From Zanthoxylum bungeanum (taxonomy: Eukaryota > Streptophyta > Magnoliopsida > Sapindales > Rutaceae), in the NCBI GenBank assembly GCA_019454045.1, contig SKCR01001873.1:1-64000 (forward strand): a stretch of DNA of 64,000 nucleotides, read 5' to 3'. Position 1 is the first letter of the stretch. The number at the start of each line of letters is the position of its first letter. Shown here piece after piece: positions 9,120 through 21,510 of this stretch. Below the pieces are notes generated by a model that did not search any database, had not been told where the DNA came from, and was given only the letters and a program-made list of their open reading frames with translations. The position numbers and the translations under genes are program-made.

Positions 9120-10870
9120 TTGACGTCACTTGGACCAAACGAAAGTCATAAGAGAACCAAATGAAGATCTCAGACCCAATGAAGGTCAGAGAGTCTTTGA
9201 TATTGCCTGGACTAGATGTGGGTATATGATAATCTCCAGCCGACTGGTCGTGAAATAGGCCCATGGGAGTCTTTTATGTCGTCTGGACTAGATGAAGGTC
9301 CAGGTCTTCAACTCGACTCGACAAGAGTCATGGGAATATCCCATGTCGACTGGACCAGATGAAGGCCCATGATAATCTCCAGTTGACTGGTCCTGAAGCA
9401 TGCCCATAGGACTTTTCTATGGCATCTGGACCAAATGAAGGACCAAGTCTTCAACTCGACTGGCCGAGAGTCATGGGAAGTATCTCTCGTCCACTGGACC
9501 ATATGAAGGTCCAAGGTAATCTCCAGCAAACTGATCTTAAAGTAGGTCCAGGGGAGACTTCTATATTGTCTGGACCAGATGAAGGTCCAGGTTTTCAACT
9601 TGACTGGACAAGAGTCATGGGGAATGTCCTCATCGATTGGATCAGATGAAGGTCCAGGTTAATCTTCAGTAGACTAGTACTAAAGCAGGTCCAATAGAGT
9701 CTTCTATGCCGTCTAGACTAGATGAAGGTCTAGGTCTTCAACTTGACTTGACAAGAGTTATGGGGAACGTCCCGTCGACAGGACCAGATGAAGGTCTAGG
9801 ATAATCTCTAGCCGACTGGTCTAGAAGGAGGCCCATATGAGTCTTCTATGTCATCTGGACCGGATGAAGGTCCAGGTCTTCAACTTGACTCGACAAGAGT
9901 CATGGGGAATATCCCGTCAACTAGACCAGATGAAGGTCCAGGATAATATCCAGTGGGCTGGTCCTGAAGCAAGTCTAGGGGAGTTTTTTATTTCATCTAT
10001 GCCAGATGAAGGTCCATGTTTTTTACTTGACTCGACAAGAGTTATAGGGAATATCTCTTGTCGAATGGACCAGATGAAGTATAGGAGAATCTCCAGCCGA
10101 ATGGTCCTGAAACAGGCCTAGAGGAGTCTTCTATGTCATCATGACCAGATGAAGGTCAATGTCTTCAACTGGACTGGACAAGAGTCATTGGGAATATCCC
10201 CCGTCGATTGGACTAGATGAAGGTCCTTGTTAATCTCCAACCGACTGGTCCTAAAGTAAGCCCATGGGAGTCTTCTATGTTGTCTGGACTAGATAAAGAT
10301 CCAGGTCTTCAACTTGACTCGATAAGATTCATGGGGAATGTCCCAGTCGATTGGACCAGATGAAGGTACATGTTAATCTCCACCTGACTAGTCCTTAAGC
10401 ACGTCCAGGAAAGTCTTCTATATCGTCTGGACTAGATGAACATCCAGGTCTTCAACTGGACCCGAAAAATAGTCATTAGGAATGTCCAGTCGACTGGACC
10501 AAAAGAAGGTCCAAGATAATCTCAGTAGGCCTATGGGTGTCTTCTACGTTGTCTGGACCAGATAAAGGTCCAGGTCTTCAACTTGACTCGACAAGAGTCA
10601 TGGGGAATGTCTCATCGACTAGACCTCTTGAACTCCAGCGGACTGGTCCTGAAGTAGGCCCAGAGAGTCTTCTATGTCGTCTGGACCAGATGAAGGTCCA
10701 GGTCTTCAACTTGACTAGACAAGAGTCATGGGGAATGTTTTCGTCAACTAGACCAGATGAAGGTCCAGAATAATCTCCAGTAGACTGGTCCTTAATCAGG
10801 CCCAGGGGAGTCTTCTATGTCATCAGGACCATATGAAGGTTTAGGTCTTCAATTTGACTCGACAAGAGTC
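9120..10870. repeat. ~143-bp minisatellite downstream of B pol
   Basis: About twelve units with a period near 143 bp. The marker GAAGGTCCAGGTCTTCAACT and its variants lie near 9293, 9436, 9580, 9724, 9866, 10009, 10151, 10297, 10441, 10569, 10693 and 10835. Each unit holds two copies of TGGACC-AGATGAA-GGTCCA, a 6-bp stem with a 7-base loop. Short ORFs here are repeat artefacts. Arrays between pol and the 3' LTR are common in Tat elements. Confidence 0.9.
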
Positions 10871-11759
10871 AAGGGGAATATTTGCATTGACTGGAATCAG
10901 AAGGGCATATGATATTGCTTGTATGTCTAAAATTACAAACATGGTTAGCGATAGAAATAGGACATTTCTATATGTTGTCTAGAAACCATGTCGGCTGAGT
11001 CGGAGGGTGGTCCTTGGATGTCCACTGAAACAAGGGTCCGACCATGTCTTTTGGACTATTTGCAAGTCCTTTATGTCGTATAAGGGATTTAAATGTCGGA
11101 TAGACTACCTAATTGTCGATCAGACTTGTTGGACGCTCGGAAGTGTATGCTCTTATCGACTAAGAGAAATGAATTGCTTCGTAAGCTGACTAGACCAGAT
11201 GAAGGTCCATATATGTCTTATAGGGCATATATGGGCCTTTATATGTCTGTTAGAGCGTGTCAATGTCGTACTCTTTCCAAGCGAACGACGCATGTCCATT
11301 TACCGTGATCTGACATGCCTCAAACGACAACATAGTTTGTTACTCTCTAAGTGTAGAGCCCAGTTGGATTTCCCGAGGTAGGCCTCAAAAGATTAAGGCA
11401 TGTGTCTGTTTGCTATTGTAGCCCTAAAAAGTGTTCAGAGGTGGCTTTAGACGGGAAAATGAGGTGCCAAAAAAAGAAAACATGAATAAGAAGGTTTTGG
11501 AGGCTCAGTTGTTTCATTCAAAAAAAATTTTCTCGTTTAGCAAGTTGGAAGAGCTTTAATAATCTTCAAGGTATTCCTTATTCCCCTTGTCTTGTTCTTC
11601 AGTTCCTTCAACGCATTATTTAAGTAGATTTATTATGTTCTTGATAAATTAGGCAATTTGATCCTTAGGGTTTAGTAATAAATTATGCGTGGAGATTTTG
11701 ATTATTATGGAGTAGAAATTGCAAAGACTTAGTCGGTTGTAAGCCGAATATAATATAGT
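10871..11759. other. Non-coding stretch between minisatellite and antisense ORF of B
   Basis: Degenerate TATGTCGT- and AAGGTCCA-like words continue from the array for a few hundred bases, then ordinary AT-rich sequence. I see no convincing gene or site. Confidence 0.6.
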
Positions 11760-14047
11760 CATTTGAACACATGTCAAGTGAGAGTTCAATGGATTCTAGT
11801 GATACCCCCATTGAGATATGTCGGGCCACCCAATAGAACTTCTAGGTCTCTTTGTGAGTCTGCCGAGGAAGAAGCCGATTTTGAGTGGTCGCATGGATGT
11901 TTAGGTTAGACGGGGATACTAAAAATAGCTGAGCCGCCTTTATGAGTGCCTAAAGATGTAAGACCTCTTAGGACCATGCCTGCAATGGGAGAGTCGAGTG
12001 GAACTCTGAGTACGAGTAAATCGACAAACATTTTAACAAAGAATCTTGCTAGTTGAGTGACATAGCAATCATTGTGGGAGATGAAGCTTAGATATAGGTT
12101 TCTTCCGTCGGTTGAAGTGAGATTGGCAACGTCGAGTGAGAGGATAAACTATAAAATACCTGGGTGGATTGGGTTTTATGAGCGTCCATTCACTAATAGG
12201 CTAAGGTTTCCCATACCTAGTTAGTCTGGGAAGTGTTGAACCACTACGAGCTAGTCCATTCGTAATTGATGCCCAACACTTGGAGAATTTTATTCTCAAT
12301 TGAGTGCATGGCATTTGAATTGGGGATTTAGTTCAGAGTGAGAAATCTGTTGTACACCTACTACATCAAAGAACACATGACCGAGAAAGAGAGATACCAC
12401 TTGTATCTTCGGTAAAAGAATGAGCTCATGGTGTTAGGGTTGACGATAAATGATAGAGGATATTGGCAAAATTTCTACTTCTTTGTAAGAGGAGAGAGTG
12501 TTTTTGGGTCGGCTGGAGCTGGCCGAATCTCTGAACATTGGAGTCTGTCGAGTAAGTGTTCTTCTTTATAAGTTCAAATAATTACTTTTTTTTACTGGAG
12601 CTTATTTGCTCATGTTTTGCAGGTCTATTGCGCAACAAAGCATTTGATACTACCATTAGTGTCGTCTCAAACACAAAATACCTCATAAGCCTGCCCGCTC
12701 CTGAAAAGAATTGAAGGTTCATTCTAAAAGAGAATAGACTGAGGCTAACCCCTTTATGGAAAGAAATTTTTGATACTGAAGGTACTCTTTTGGCCCTTAT
12801 TAAGCTCATATTGGCCATTATATTGGGCACTTGGTCGTGTCGACTACTCTTCAGGAGGCACTTATTTTTAAAGCGACTAACACATTAAGAAAATTTATGC
12901 GTAGCTGAGATCATATCAGGGCGTTTCAATCTTCCGTCTTTTGAAGAAATGAAAGCCAATAGAAAAAATAAAAAAGCTAAAGGAAATGAGTCTGAACCTT
13001 TGGAGACTGATGTTCCTACAGCCAAGAGAGTTGCGTCTACTAGAGCCCTACCGTCGATCTGAAATAGATGACTAAGATGACCATGGCCTTGAAGAAACGA
13101 AAGGCAATTGCTGAATCAGATGAAGATTTGGATATCGTCATCATCAAAATCCCTCATGGGTCGACTACAATTTCAGACCCCTCCAACCTCTTGAAATTTT
13201 TCAAGGGGCTACTACTCGAAGAGGATAAGCATCAGTTGGCTGAACTTGGCCCCTTGGAGTCTATGAAGAAGGTCGTGGCCCTAAATTATCAAGTAAGGAT
13301 TATTAAGAGTTGTGTTTTCTTCTATCTTTTTTTTTTTGGTTGAATGGGAACTAACCTAAACCGAATTTCAAGCTCTTGAATGCCAATTTTTCGTCCAAGA
13401 GTACGTAGAGTTGAGCCAGGAGTGAAATAGGGATTTGGAGAAATCTAACACACTTGTGATGAGGGAAAATCCCGAGCTAAATACTGCGCTGGAGGCTTAC
13501 GAGAGGTGGGTGAAGTAAGCATAGAAGGAAGTGGAGTCGGCTCAGGTGACTCTGAGGCTAGAATGAGAGGTTTCTGAGGCTTAAAAGGAAGCTTTCATTG
13601 AGTCTGTAGAGTTTCTGAGGAAGAAGAAGGATGAGCATGTAGAGAAACTATAGGGAGTCACCTATGAGGCTATGTTGGCTGAGAGAAGTCAACTTATGAA
13701 GCAATTCCTATCGAGGGAACATAAACTTGGACTCCTAGGAAATGGATCAAGGAGCATGCAAGTATGTGATCAGACTCCTGCCGTCTAATAAGGAAGAGGA
13801 GAAGGATAAGAAAATGACTTCACCGAAAGAAGATGAGGGTAAAGCTAATGAGGGGAAGGTTGTGGCTGGAGAGGAGTCGGTTGGGATGGAAGAAGCTCCT
13901 CTAGGCGTCGAAGATAAGGCAATAGAGGTTAGTGTAGGGACTGGTTTGAGGAAAGAGCAGACTGTAGAGATAGATGCTGACCCTGCTACTGATATTCAAG
14001 ATGTCTCTACTGTCAACGACTCTCCTGCTAGAATTGTTATTATTTAA
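11760..14047 (+). pseudogene. Antisense ORF of element B (putative plant transposon / Transposase_28-like)
   Basis: This broken gene runs opposite to B gag-pol, downstream of integrase. From about 12256 the plus strand reads LMPNTWRILFSIECMAFELGI, a stop, then YYIKEHMTEKERYHLYLR, a stop, then LMVLGLTINDRGYWQNFYFFV. This has the look of the domain annotated as putative gypsy-type transposon or Transposase_28, found in extra antisense ORFs of Tat elements. A likely intron is 12552-12622 (GTAAGT to TTTTGCAG). A second starts at 13293 (GTAAGG), and its acceptor near 13371 looks mutated. The 3' part (13068-14047) encodes lysine- and glutamate-rich, coiled-coil-like sequence ending at TAA 14047. 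Function is unknown; family resemblance is by eye. Confidence 0.65.
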
Positions 14048-14594
14048 GGTCTTGATGAATGATTTTTTCCATTTATGTTTAGAACTGTAACTTTATTGGC
14101 TATCAACACTAGCGCAAAGAAACTTTACATTTTTTATATTAATTGTCTTTTAGCCTTTGATTTTGAACTATCTTCTGATACTAGTTTGTAGTCTCGATAG
14201 GAAATGGCTCTTTCTACTCGGTTCAGATGTTGACTCGCGACTAAGGTTTGGACGGAAGTTGAGTTTTTAGTGTTGTCGACTCGAGTATGGGGCTAAGATT
14301 GACACTATGTTTTAGCTTAAGAAAAATGTCATATCAATATTTGAATAATTTTAATTTATTGGGGGATTTGTCTTCAGGTCTTGTGTCTTAAAATAATAGG
14401 AAGTTCTAAGAAATTCGAAGTGAGGACAGGTTATAAGGTAGTCTCCATATCCCTTAGTCATAGAGCCGTCACTCGTCGAGTGGTTGGTTTATGACTCTTA
14501 GTCAGTAAGTCTTCCTGTAGAATCTCTTGAGATGTATGACGTTCCAGTTATTTTGGATGGGCTTTCCAGACACGGTCCTTAACTTGTATGCTTC

Positions 14595-15560
14595 TTACCG
14601 AACGACCTTTGTACTGACGTATGGGCCTTCCCACATGGGTCTGAGCTTCCCGTCTACAATCTCTTTGGTATTTTGAAAGACTTTACGTAGAACCCATTCT
14701 TTTTCTTTGAAAGTTTGACATCTGACATTTTTGTTGAAATACTTGGCCATCTTTTGCTTATAGGTAGCAAGTCGTATCCAGCCGTTCTCTCTTCGCTCAT
14801 CAATGGTGTCGAGACTGTAATTTATGAGTTGTAGATTGTAATCTTCTTCAATCCACTGGTAGCATGAGGATGGGACACTCCCGTTGGCAAGCATGACTGC
14901 TTCGGCTCCAAATGCCAGAGAGAATGATATTTCTCCAATCGAAGAGTGTGCTGTTGTTCGGTAGGACCACAACACTCATGGTTGCCCATCAGCTCATTTT
15001 CCTTTTGCTTTGTCCAATTGTTTTTTCAATGTGTTCATACTAGTCTTGTTGAAAAACTCGGCTTGACTGTTGGCTAGTGGGAAGCGTGGGTTGAGAAGCT
15101 GAGTTTAATACCCCAATTTCTGCATAAGTCCTCGAAAAGTTGGTTGATGAATTATGAATCGTTATCACTCATAATCTCTCTCGGTAACCCAAATCGACAG
15201 ATCATATTTTTCCAAATGAAGTTTTGGACTGCTCGGTGAAGTATCTTGGCGAATGCCTCAGCTTCAATCCATTTGGAGTAGTAATACATGAGTGCAAGTA
15301 TGTAGACACATTATCCTCAGGTGGTTGGAAGATTACCTACAATATCAATGCCCCATTTCATGAATGGACAATGGGATAGAATGTGATTGAGATTCTCTGA
15401 TGGTAGATGTTAGATTGGAGCGAATCTTTGATATTTTTCAAATCTACGGGTGAAGTCAGCTTCGTCAGCTAACATGGTGGGTGAATAATACCCAATTGTG
15501 TGGACAATGCATGCCAGGCTCCTTCCCCCAGAGTGGTTCCCACATTCACCTTCATGTAAC
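14595..15560 (-). pseudogene. pol: Element B integrase
   Basis: A gypsy integrase, which would insert cDNA into chromosomes. In minus-strand order: a degenerate zinc-binding region (LHEGECGNHSGG, then GYYSPTMLADEADFTRRF, with both cysteines of the usual CxxC lost), the catalytic core (KWGIDIVG with the first Asp, YYSKWIEAEAFAKI, FGLPREIMSDND with the second Asp), and the C-terminal open frame 14975-14595. That frame has LWSYRTTAHSSIGEISFSLA, typical for plant gypsy integrases, and WEGPYVSTKVV, a GPY/F-like module. Stops interrupt the core. Downstream (14048-14594) is non-coding spacer towards the antisense ORF. Confidence 0.9.
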
Positions 15561-16294
15561 TCAACCTACACGTATTGGGCTTCCTCGGAAGTAAGACACT
15601 TGAGGTAGGTCCCAGAAAATGACCTTTTAAAGAGTTGATCATCATATAAGGTGAACCTTGCAGCTTGGCGTTGATTTTTACGAGCCTCGACTTTGTCTTG
15701 TGGGTGTGTGCCATCTTGCGGGTACTTCACTATTGGTGTCATTTAAGAGTCAGCTGGATTGGCCGAGGCGACGACTTTGGCTTATTCCTTCGAGATGGCT
15801 GGCCATTGCAAGTACACCACTGGGATAAATTATGGTTTTTCCCCTTCCATTGTCGATCCGAGAGTGGCTAGGGCATCGGCATGAGTGTTTTCAGCCATGG
15901 GAACTTGTGATATTGTTAGTTTCTCAAATGTTCCTTGAAATTATTTCACCTTTTAGAGATAGGCAGCAATTTGTGAGTCTCTTTCTTGATATGATCCTTG
16001 GAACTGGTTGACAATGAGTTGGGAGTCTGACGAAACTTCTATATTTTTGACTCCCATGTCTTTGGCCAATGTCAATCCATCAATTAATGTTTCATACTCG
16101 GCTTCGTTATTGGTGATTTTGAAACCACACTTGACAGCTTGTTGTAGCGTGTCGCCTTCAGGGGTGGTGATTACAAGTCCTAATCCTTATCCTCGCTTGT
16201 TGCTCGACCTATCGATTATAAGTTTCCAAGTTGCCATTAACTGGACACAATGGACATCCAAGTCGGCTGGAACCTGTAGAGTAGGGCAAATATT
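15561..16294 (-). pseudogene. pol: Element B archaeal-type RNase H
   Basis: The second RNase H domain that marks Tat-group elements. The minus strand reads WKLIIDRSSNKRG (the first catalytic Asp, normally in a DGSSN context), NNEAEYETLIDGL (Glu), VSSDSQLIVNQFQG (Asp) and NTHADALATL (Asp). Copia element F cuts the frame just upstream of ICPTLQVPADLDV, in the linker between the two RNase H domains. Internal stops are present, for example after NKRG. The linker to integrase follows (15561-15715). Confidence 0.88.
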
Positions 16295-18120
16295 TGTTGG
16301 AAAATTATGACACATAGCATCACTATTTGTAAAAGACATGGTGTTTTTGTACAAATTAACTATGTGACAAAGGAAATTGCTATTTTATCATTTTGTAATT
16401 GGATTACTTGGATATATAAATGATAAAATTCCATATGGTTAAACCAGATTAATAAGATATGAGACAATATTAATCCACAAACGGTTTAATCATTAAATAT
16501 CCCTAGTCATAGTATTATCGAGAATGGACATCGATAATGCGGAATAAACTAGTATTACACTTGTGAGTGTTATGGAAGCTTAATGACATAGTTCTCACAT
16601 ATTTAAGTATTTGATACTTATGCAAGTGTGATAAGAGGTTCTGTTAGCCGTTGGACCGGGAACAGCTTCACTCTGGATAGACCCCTCGGAGTCCCATTGG
16701 TATGATGACTATGTGTCTATGGGAATCCGAATCAGGGGAGGTGTATGTGATCTTTAACCTGAGACTTGCATCGTTAATACTTGCGACAATCAGTTTGCTT
16801 TGGTATTGGTCGTCCGGAGCTTTAACAGGTTATGTGTACGCCTATGCTGGGTTTACTGAGAATCGTAGTGTATTGGGTGTGATGTCAATATGGGAGTATC
16901 ACTTCAGTGATATAGAGATGATGATCACACAGGATACATAACTAGTACTCTTAAATGCTGCAGCTATCAATATAGTATGACTAGGTCATGATTATTCGAT
17001 TATAGAGACTAGTTGCTAGTGATCTGATATATGCTTTGTACGGGGCAGACACAGCGCCAGCCCTAGGCCTAGCATATGACATCCGATACAGGATCGTATT
17101 ACACAATACATAGTATACTACACCTGATACAGATTATATATTACTCGTTGAATATTTCTGGAGAATTGGGTAGGCACGGTTCTTTGCTAGGAGCCAACCA
17201 TGTCTTGTAAATCGGTGAGAACGTGGTACTGGGTACGTATGTGTTCGAATTGTCCGATGATCGTATTTACTGCCAACATATCCAGGAATCTATTGGGTCG
17301 CTTCCCAAAGATTCACCAATGACATTTGACTCGAACAGAATTAATATGGGATTAATTATTAGAGAGAAAATTAATCTGAGATTAATTGCGACAGGAATTT
17401 ATCTAGGATTAAATTCGTCTAGAAGAGAGAACGCTATTAATTTAGAATTAATCGATTAAATAATATATTGGATATATTAATTGAAATCGGATTTCAATGC
17501 GAAATTAAAATTAGATTTTAATTCGGGCCAACGAATTAATTCGTAAGCGATTATCGTAATAATTTTGCTAGGCATTATTATTTAAATAAATTGGATTTAA
17601 TTACGTCGCGATGAAAAATTTGTTTAATCGGATTAAACGAACCCGGGCCCAAAGTGTGTTGTGTAAGCCAACTTGAATTTTGAATTTAAAGTGGTGGGAC
17701 CCACTTGACTTACATCAACTAGTCATTAGATGATGAAAGTCGTTGGATGCATTTAATGCATTTTTCTTTCCAACACACTAAGTTTTGTTTTTGGAAAACA
17801 TAACACATTAACTTGTTTTTTGGAAAAACAAATCAACTAAACACTCTCCTATTTCCTCTATACATTGCCGATCTTCTCTTCTCCTTGGAGGGCACATTTT
17901 GTTTCAAAATTTGAGAAAGCTAGCACTTTGGGAGTCAATTAAAATTGATAGGGAAACTCATCCAATAATTTAGAACTCAACACAAAGCTTGGAGCTTCTA
18001 CATCCAAAGAAAGTTTTGAATTTTCCAACCAATCAATGTAAGTATTCCGCAACTTATCTTGACTTATTCGCACATAAGAATCATGTTTAGGATCTTTTGC
18101 ATGTCTTAGAGACACTAACA
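16295..18120 (+). mobile_element. Copia element F, 5' LTR
   Basis: It runs from TGTTGG at 16295 to CTAACA at 18120, 1826 bp, directly before the tRNA-Met PBS. Its 3' half (17114-18120) recurs at 23184-24202. The flanking bases are ATATT on the left and ACGTT on the right of the element. This is an imperfect target-site duplication whose two differences fit CpG decay. Confidence 0.92.
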
Positions 18121-18121
18121 T

Positions 18122-18133
18122 TGGTATTAGAGC
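18122..18133 (+). other. Primer-binding site of copia element F
   Basis: TGGTATTAGAGC is one base from the canonical TGGTATCAGAGC complementary to initiator tRNA-Met, and sits one base after the LTR end. Confidence 0.9.
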
Positions 18134-20343
18134 CTATCTAAACATGATTTGAATTCTAGGGTTTATGGACTTTAATTTGGGGATTTTACTTGGAGCTTGT
18201 AAATTTCTAAATTGATTGTTTGGTTGTGATTAGATGATGATAAATAAGATTTGTGCATCATTGGATTTGTGAAAAATTGATTGGATCACAAATTCCCAAA
18301 ATCCTCACTTTGTCAAATACATGAACCTAGGATTAACTCATGGTAATTTTTGAAATTTGACAATTAAATGTGTTAAAAGCATGAAATGTATATTGATTGT
18401 TGATTTAATTGGATTGAAATCAAAATTGGATATAATTTCTTTGCCTTTGCCGTGAGTTGAAGCATGTTGAATGAATTGATTTTGCTTCAATTTGTGTTGG
18501 ACATGAATTGAAATGTTAAGCATGATTAATTAGATTAATTAATTTTTGGAAATATTAGATTAGTTAATTAATTGTGTTAATTACACTTTAAATTGGATTA
18601 GTGTGAAATTTGGAATAATATATTTATCCAATTTGTTGTATTTGGGCTAATGGACTTGGTTGGGCCAAGTATGGTTTTGGACAATTGGGTTGGATCCAAA
18701 TGGGCCTAAAACCATTTCCATAAAGTCCAAATATGACTTTTGGGCATTTAATAATTTAATTGGGCCTAAATTAATTTTTGGCATAAGGTGATTCCTAATT
18801 GGGCCTTGGCATTTTGGGTTTGATCCATAATGGCCAAAGCCCATGCCTAAAGAATTAATTGAAAGCCCATTGGACTTTAATTGAATTGACATTGGATGCT
18901 ATTTGGGCCTTTGAGACCCAATTGGATTGGATTTGGAATCCAAGTCTAAAAGGTACTATTATAAGTGTAATTCTTTAATATGGAATTAAACATGAATTAA
19001 TATTGGATACGATTTAAATTGGATTTAAAATTGTAGTTCGATATAATTCAAGAATACTTACTTTGAGTATTTATTCTTAAACGAGTTGGACTCGCGCAAA
19101 TCAAATCGTTGTATGAACATTGGATGGTCATTAATCAAAGGTTAATTAATTGGATTAGATTGATTGACAACATGCTTTGTGTGAATACTTGGATGTATTT
19201 GTATCAATAAGTATATCAGATGGATATTAGTTGGGTGGGGGTAATTTCGGAAATTGTTGTAAATATGGTATTTATTTAAATTGGACCTGCATGTCCAGCC
19301 TTTCACCTCTTATTCTCATTGTATTTCTCTTCTCACCAATTCCCCTAAATACAAATGAGGTTTCTTTATGTATTATGTAATTGGGTAGAAGAATGTAAAG
19401 TGCTGGCGGGAGAGAGGAAAGCGAGAGATTTTTTCTAGGAACAAATTGTATTATATATCCATCCACATATCATTATTAATTTTATCGCGCCTTATTATGC
19501 TTTTAGAATGCATGTTTAAAGGGTGTATGATAAGACCTAATCAAAGATAATAAATTGGTTGCCAATTTACGAAAAACACCCTCACTTTTATATTAAACGT
19601 TTTCCTTCCATTGAGTGGTTCTCTCTCAAGATCCAAGATTGACTTTGATTTGTTGGCCAAAGTCAAGATCATTGTCCATCACGGATGTGTTTGAACCACG
19701 AAAGCTTTGTTATATATCGCATGTCTTGGGCAGTTGTGACTTGCTGGCCAAAGTCAAGGTCACTTCTGTACATCGACGTGGATTACGAAGCTTTCCCACT
19801 GTCAATGGGTCGCACTTAACTGAAATCATTAAGCTTGTTGAGCCAAAGCCAAGGCTTAGTTATTCAAATGAAAATGTTAGGATGGTATATTGGATATATG
19901 TTTTGGACTTGGAGGTCCACCTACCGGATCTAGGAATTGGATGAGATCCAATTGGTCTTAGAGATCTACCTAGTTAAGTTTCATACAGCTTGTTGGCCAA
20001 AGTCAAGGCTGTGTGTTATTTAACGGGATCCTAGCCCATTAGGAAACTAGGTTTCATGAGTACTCAACAGAGGGTTAGAGGCTCACCGAAAAATAGTGGG
20101 AGACCAGTATTAAATTTACAATTTCGTTTAATACTCGCTAATACGCGCTCTTTTATTATATCTCGTTATATATATATATATATATATTAGTTGGACTAAT
20201 ATCATTTATTGCTTTCTTTGAACAGTTAGAATGTACAAGACACTACTCCACTTGTAGTTGGTTATATAGTTGGACTATAGTAACCATTGCATTTTGAGTG
20301 TACCCGAAATCGTTGATTGGATAGTTGGACTATAGCAATCAAG
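18134..20343 (+). other. Copia F leader with repeated TTGTTGGCCAAAGTCAAG motif
   Basis: 2.2 kb of AT-rich untranslated sequence with many TTGGGCC words. Four copies of a TGTTGGCCAAAGTCAAG motif lie at 19651, 19741, 19834 (degenerate) and 19990. The related element E has four copies in the same order. A TA microsatellite is at 20169-20187. No ORF is credible. Confidence 0.75.
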
Positions 20344-21200
20344 ATGGCTGGAAAGATTAGCGTTAGGGATATAATCATAAGCGATAATGTCTTTAACGGC
20401 TCCAATTTTCCAGGCTGTGAATGAATCTCAGGATCGTCATGGGATCTGATAAATTACTCTATGTAGAGACCTCTCGGTCCTGAGCTCGGACATGAGCGGG
20501 CAGTAAATCATGAGCTTTGGAAGACTCATCAAGATGATAACTTCACTGGTCAGTCTGTAATGCTTGCCGCAATGACACCTCAATTTCATTGTCAGAACAA
20601 AGGATTGGATCCTTATAACATGATGTTGAAATTGAAGGACCTTCACATATCTAACCTTAGATCTCAGAAGTACGAATTGCAAAAGAAGCTCTTTCGCTCG
20701 CGTATGTCAGAGGGTACATCTGTCAAGCACTATGTGTCGCAGATGATTACTAACATCGAACAGCTAGGTCAGCTGGGCATTACCTTTGAGGTCGAGACTT
20801 CCATAGATTTGATCTTACAGTCTCAGCATGATTGATGGGGTGGGTTCATCATGAACTACAATATGATGAACCAAGAAAAGACTATTGGAGAGTTAATGGA
20901 AACGCTGAAAGAGGCAGAGCCAGAGCTTCTGAAGGGCATGAAACGAGGGCGCATCTTAATTCGACATCCCAGAAAGCCAAGGCTTGGTCGAAGGCTTCTG
21001 GGGGTGTGAAGAAGAAAAAGAAAAAAAGGCAAGGCTAAATTGTCACGGTCTTCTGGGAAGACTAAGGAAAAATCCCAAGACGTCTGCCTACATTGTAGAA
21101 AATGGAGTTACTGGAAGCGTGACTGCTGTGAGTACAAGGAGGACTTGAAGGAAGCGAGGGCGGGCAAGACTCAGGCCTCATGTATGTTTGTTATTGAAAT
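20344..21200 (+). pseudogene. gag: Copia F gag
   Basis: Copia gag, the structural protein of the particle. It starts MAGKISVRDIIISDNVFNGS at 20344 but stops within 30 codons. The open part 20560-20835 has LKDLHISNLRSQKYELQKKL and MSEGTSVKHYVSQM, the typical UBN2-type copia gag pattern. A zinc knuckle follows in another frame near 21086, CLHCRKWSYWKRDC, where the usual histidine is tyrosine. At least two frameshifts separate these parts. Confidence 0.85.
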
Positions 21201-21510
21201 AAACATGTCCATTACTGGTTTTAAAAATTGGATTTTTGATTCTGGATGTGGTACTCACATATGTACTGATGTGCATGATCTGCAGATTAGCAGGAGACTG
21301 GCTTCAGGAGAGATCGACCTGCTAGTCGGAAATGGGACCAGAGTCGCTGTTTTGGCTGTAGGGACCTATGTTTTGAATTTGCCCTTGGGGCATGTAATTA
21401 CAGTAGGTGATTGTTATTTTGTACCTAGTTTGACTAGGAACATCATCTCTGTATCTTGTTTAACCCGAACACTGGGTGTTTTGTATATAAAAATGATATT
21501 TTGATATGTA
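21201..21510 (+). pseudogene. pol: Copia F protease
   Basis: The frame 21040-21504 continues from the knuckle into the aspartic protease. It shows NWIFDSGCGTHICTDV, the copia form of the active site (D-S-G), then LLVGNGTRVAVLAVGTY and FVPSLTRNIISVSCL. It breaks by frameshift near 21480, where the next frame starts NPNTGCFVYKNDI. Confidence 0.87.

Noticed and set aside
9308..10773. ORFs across the 143-bp minisatellite
   Set aside because: Products of repeat structure on both strands, with no domain and shifting frames.
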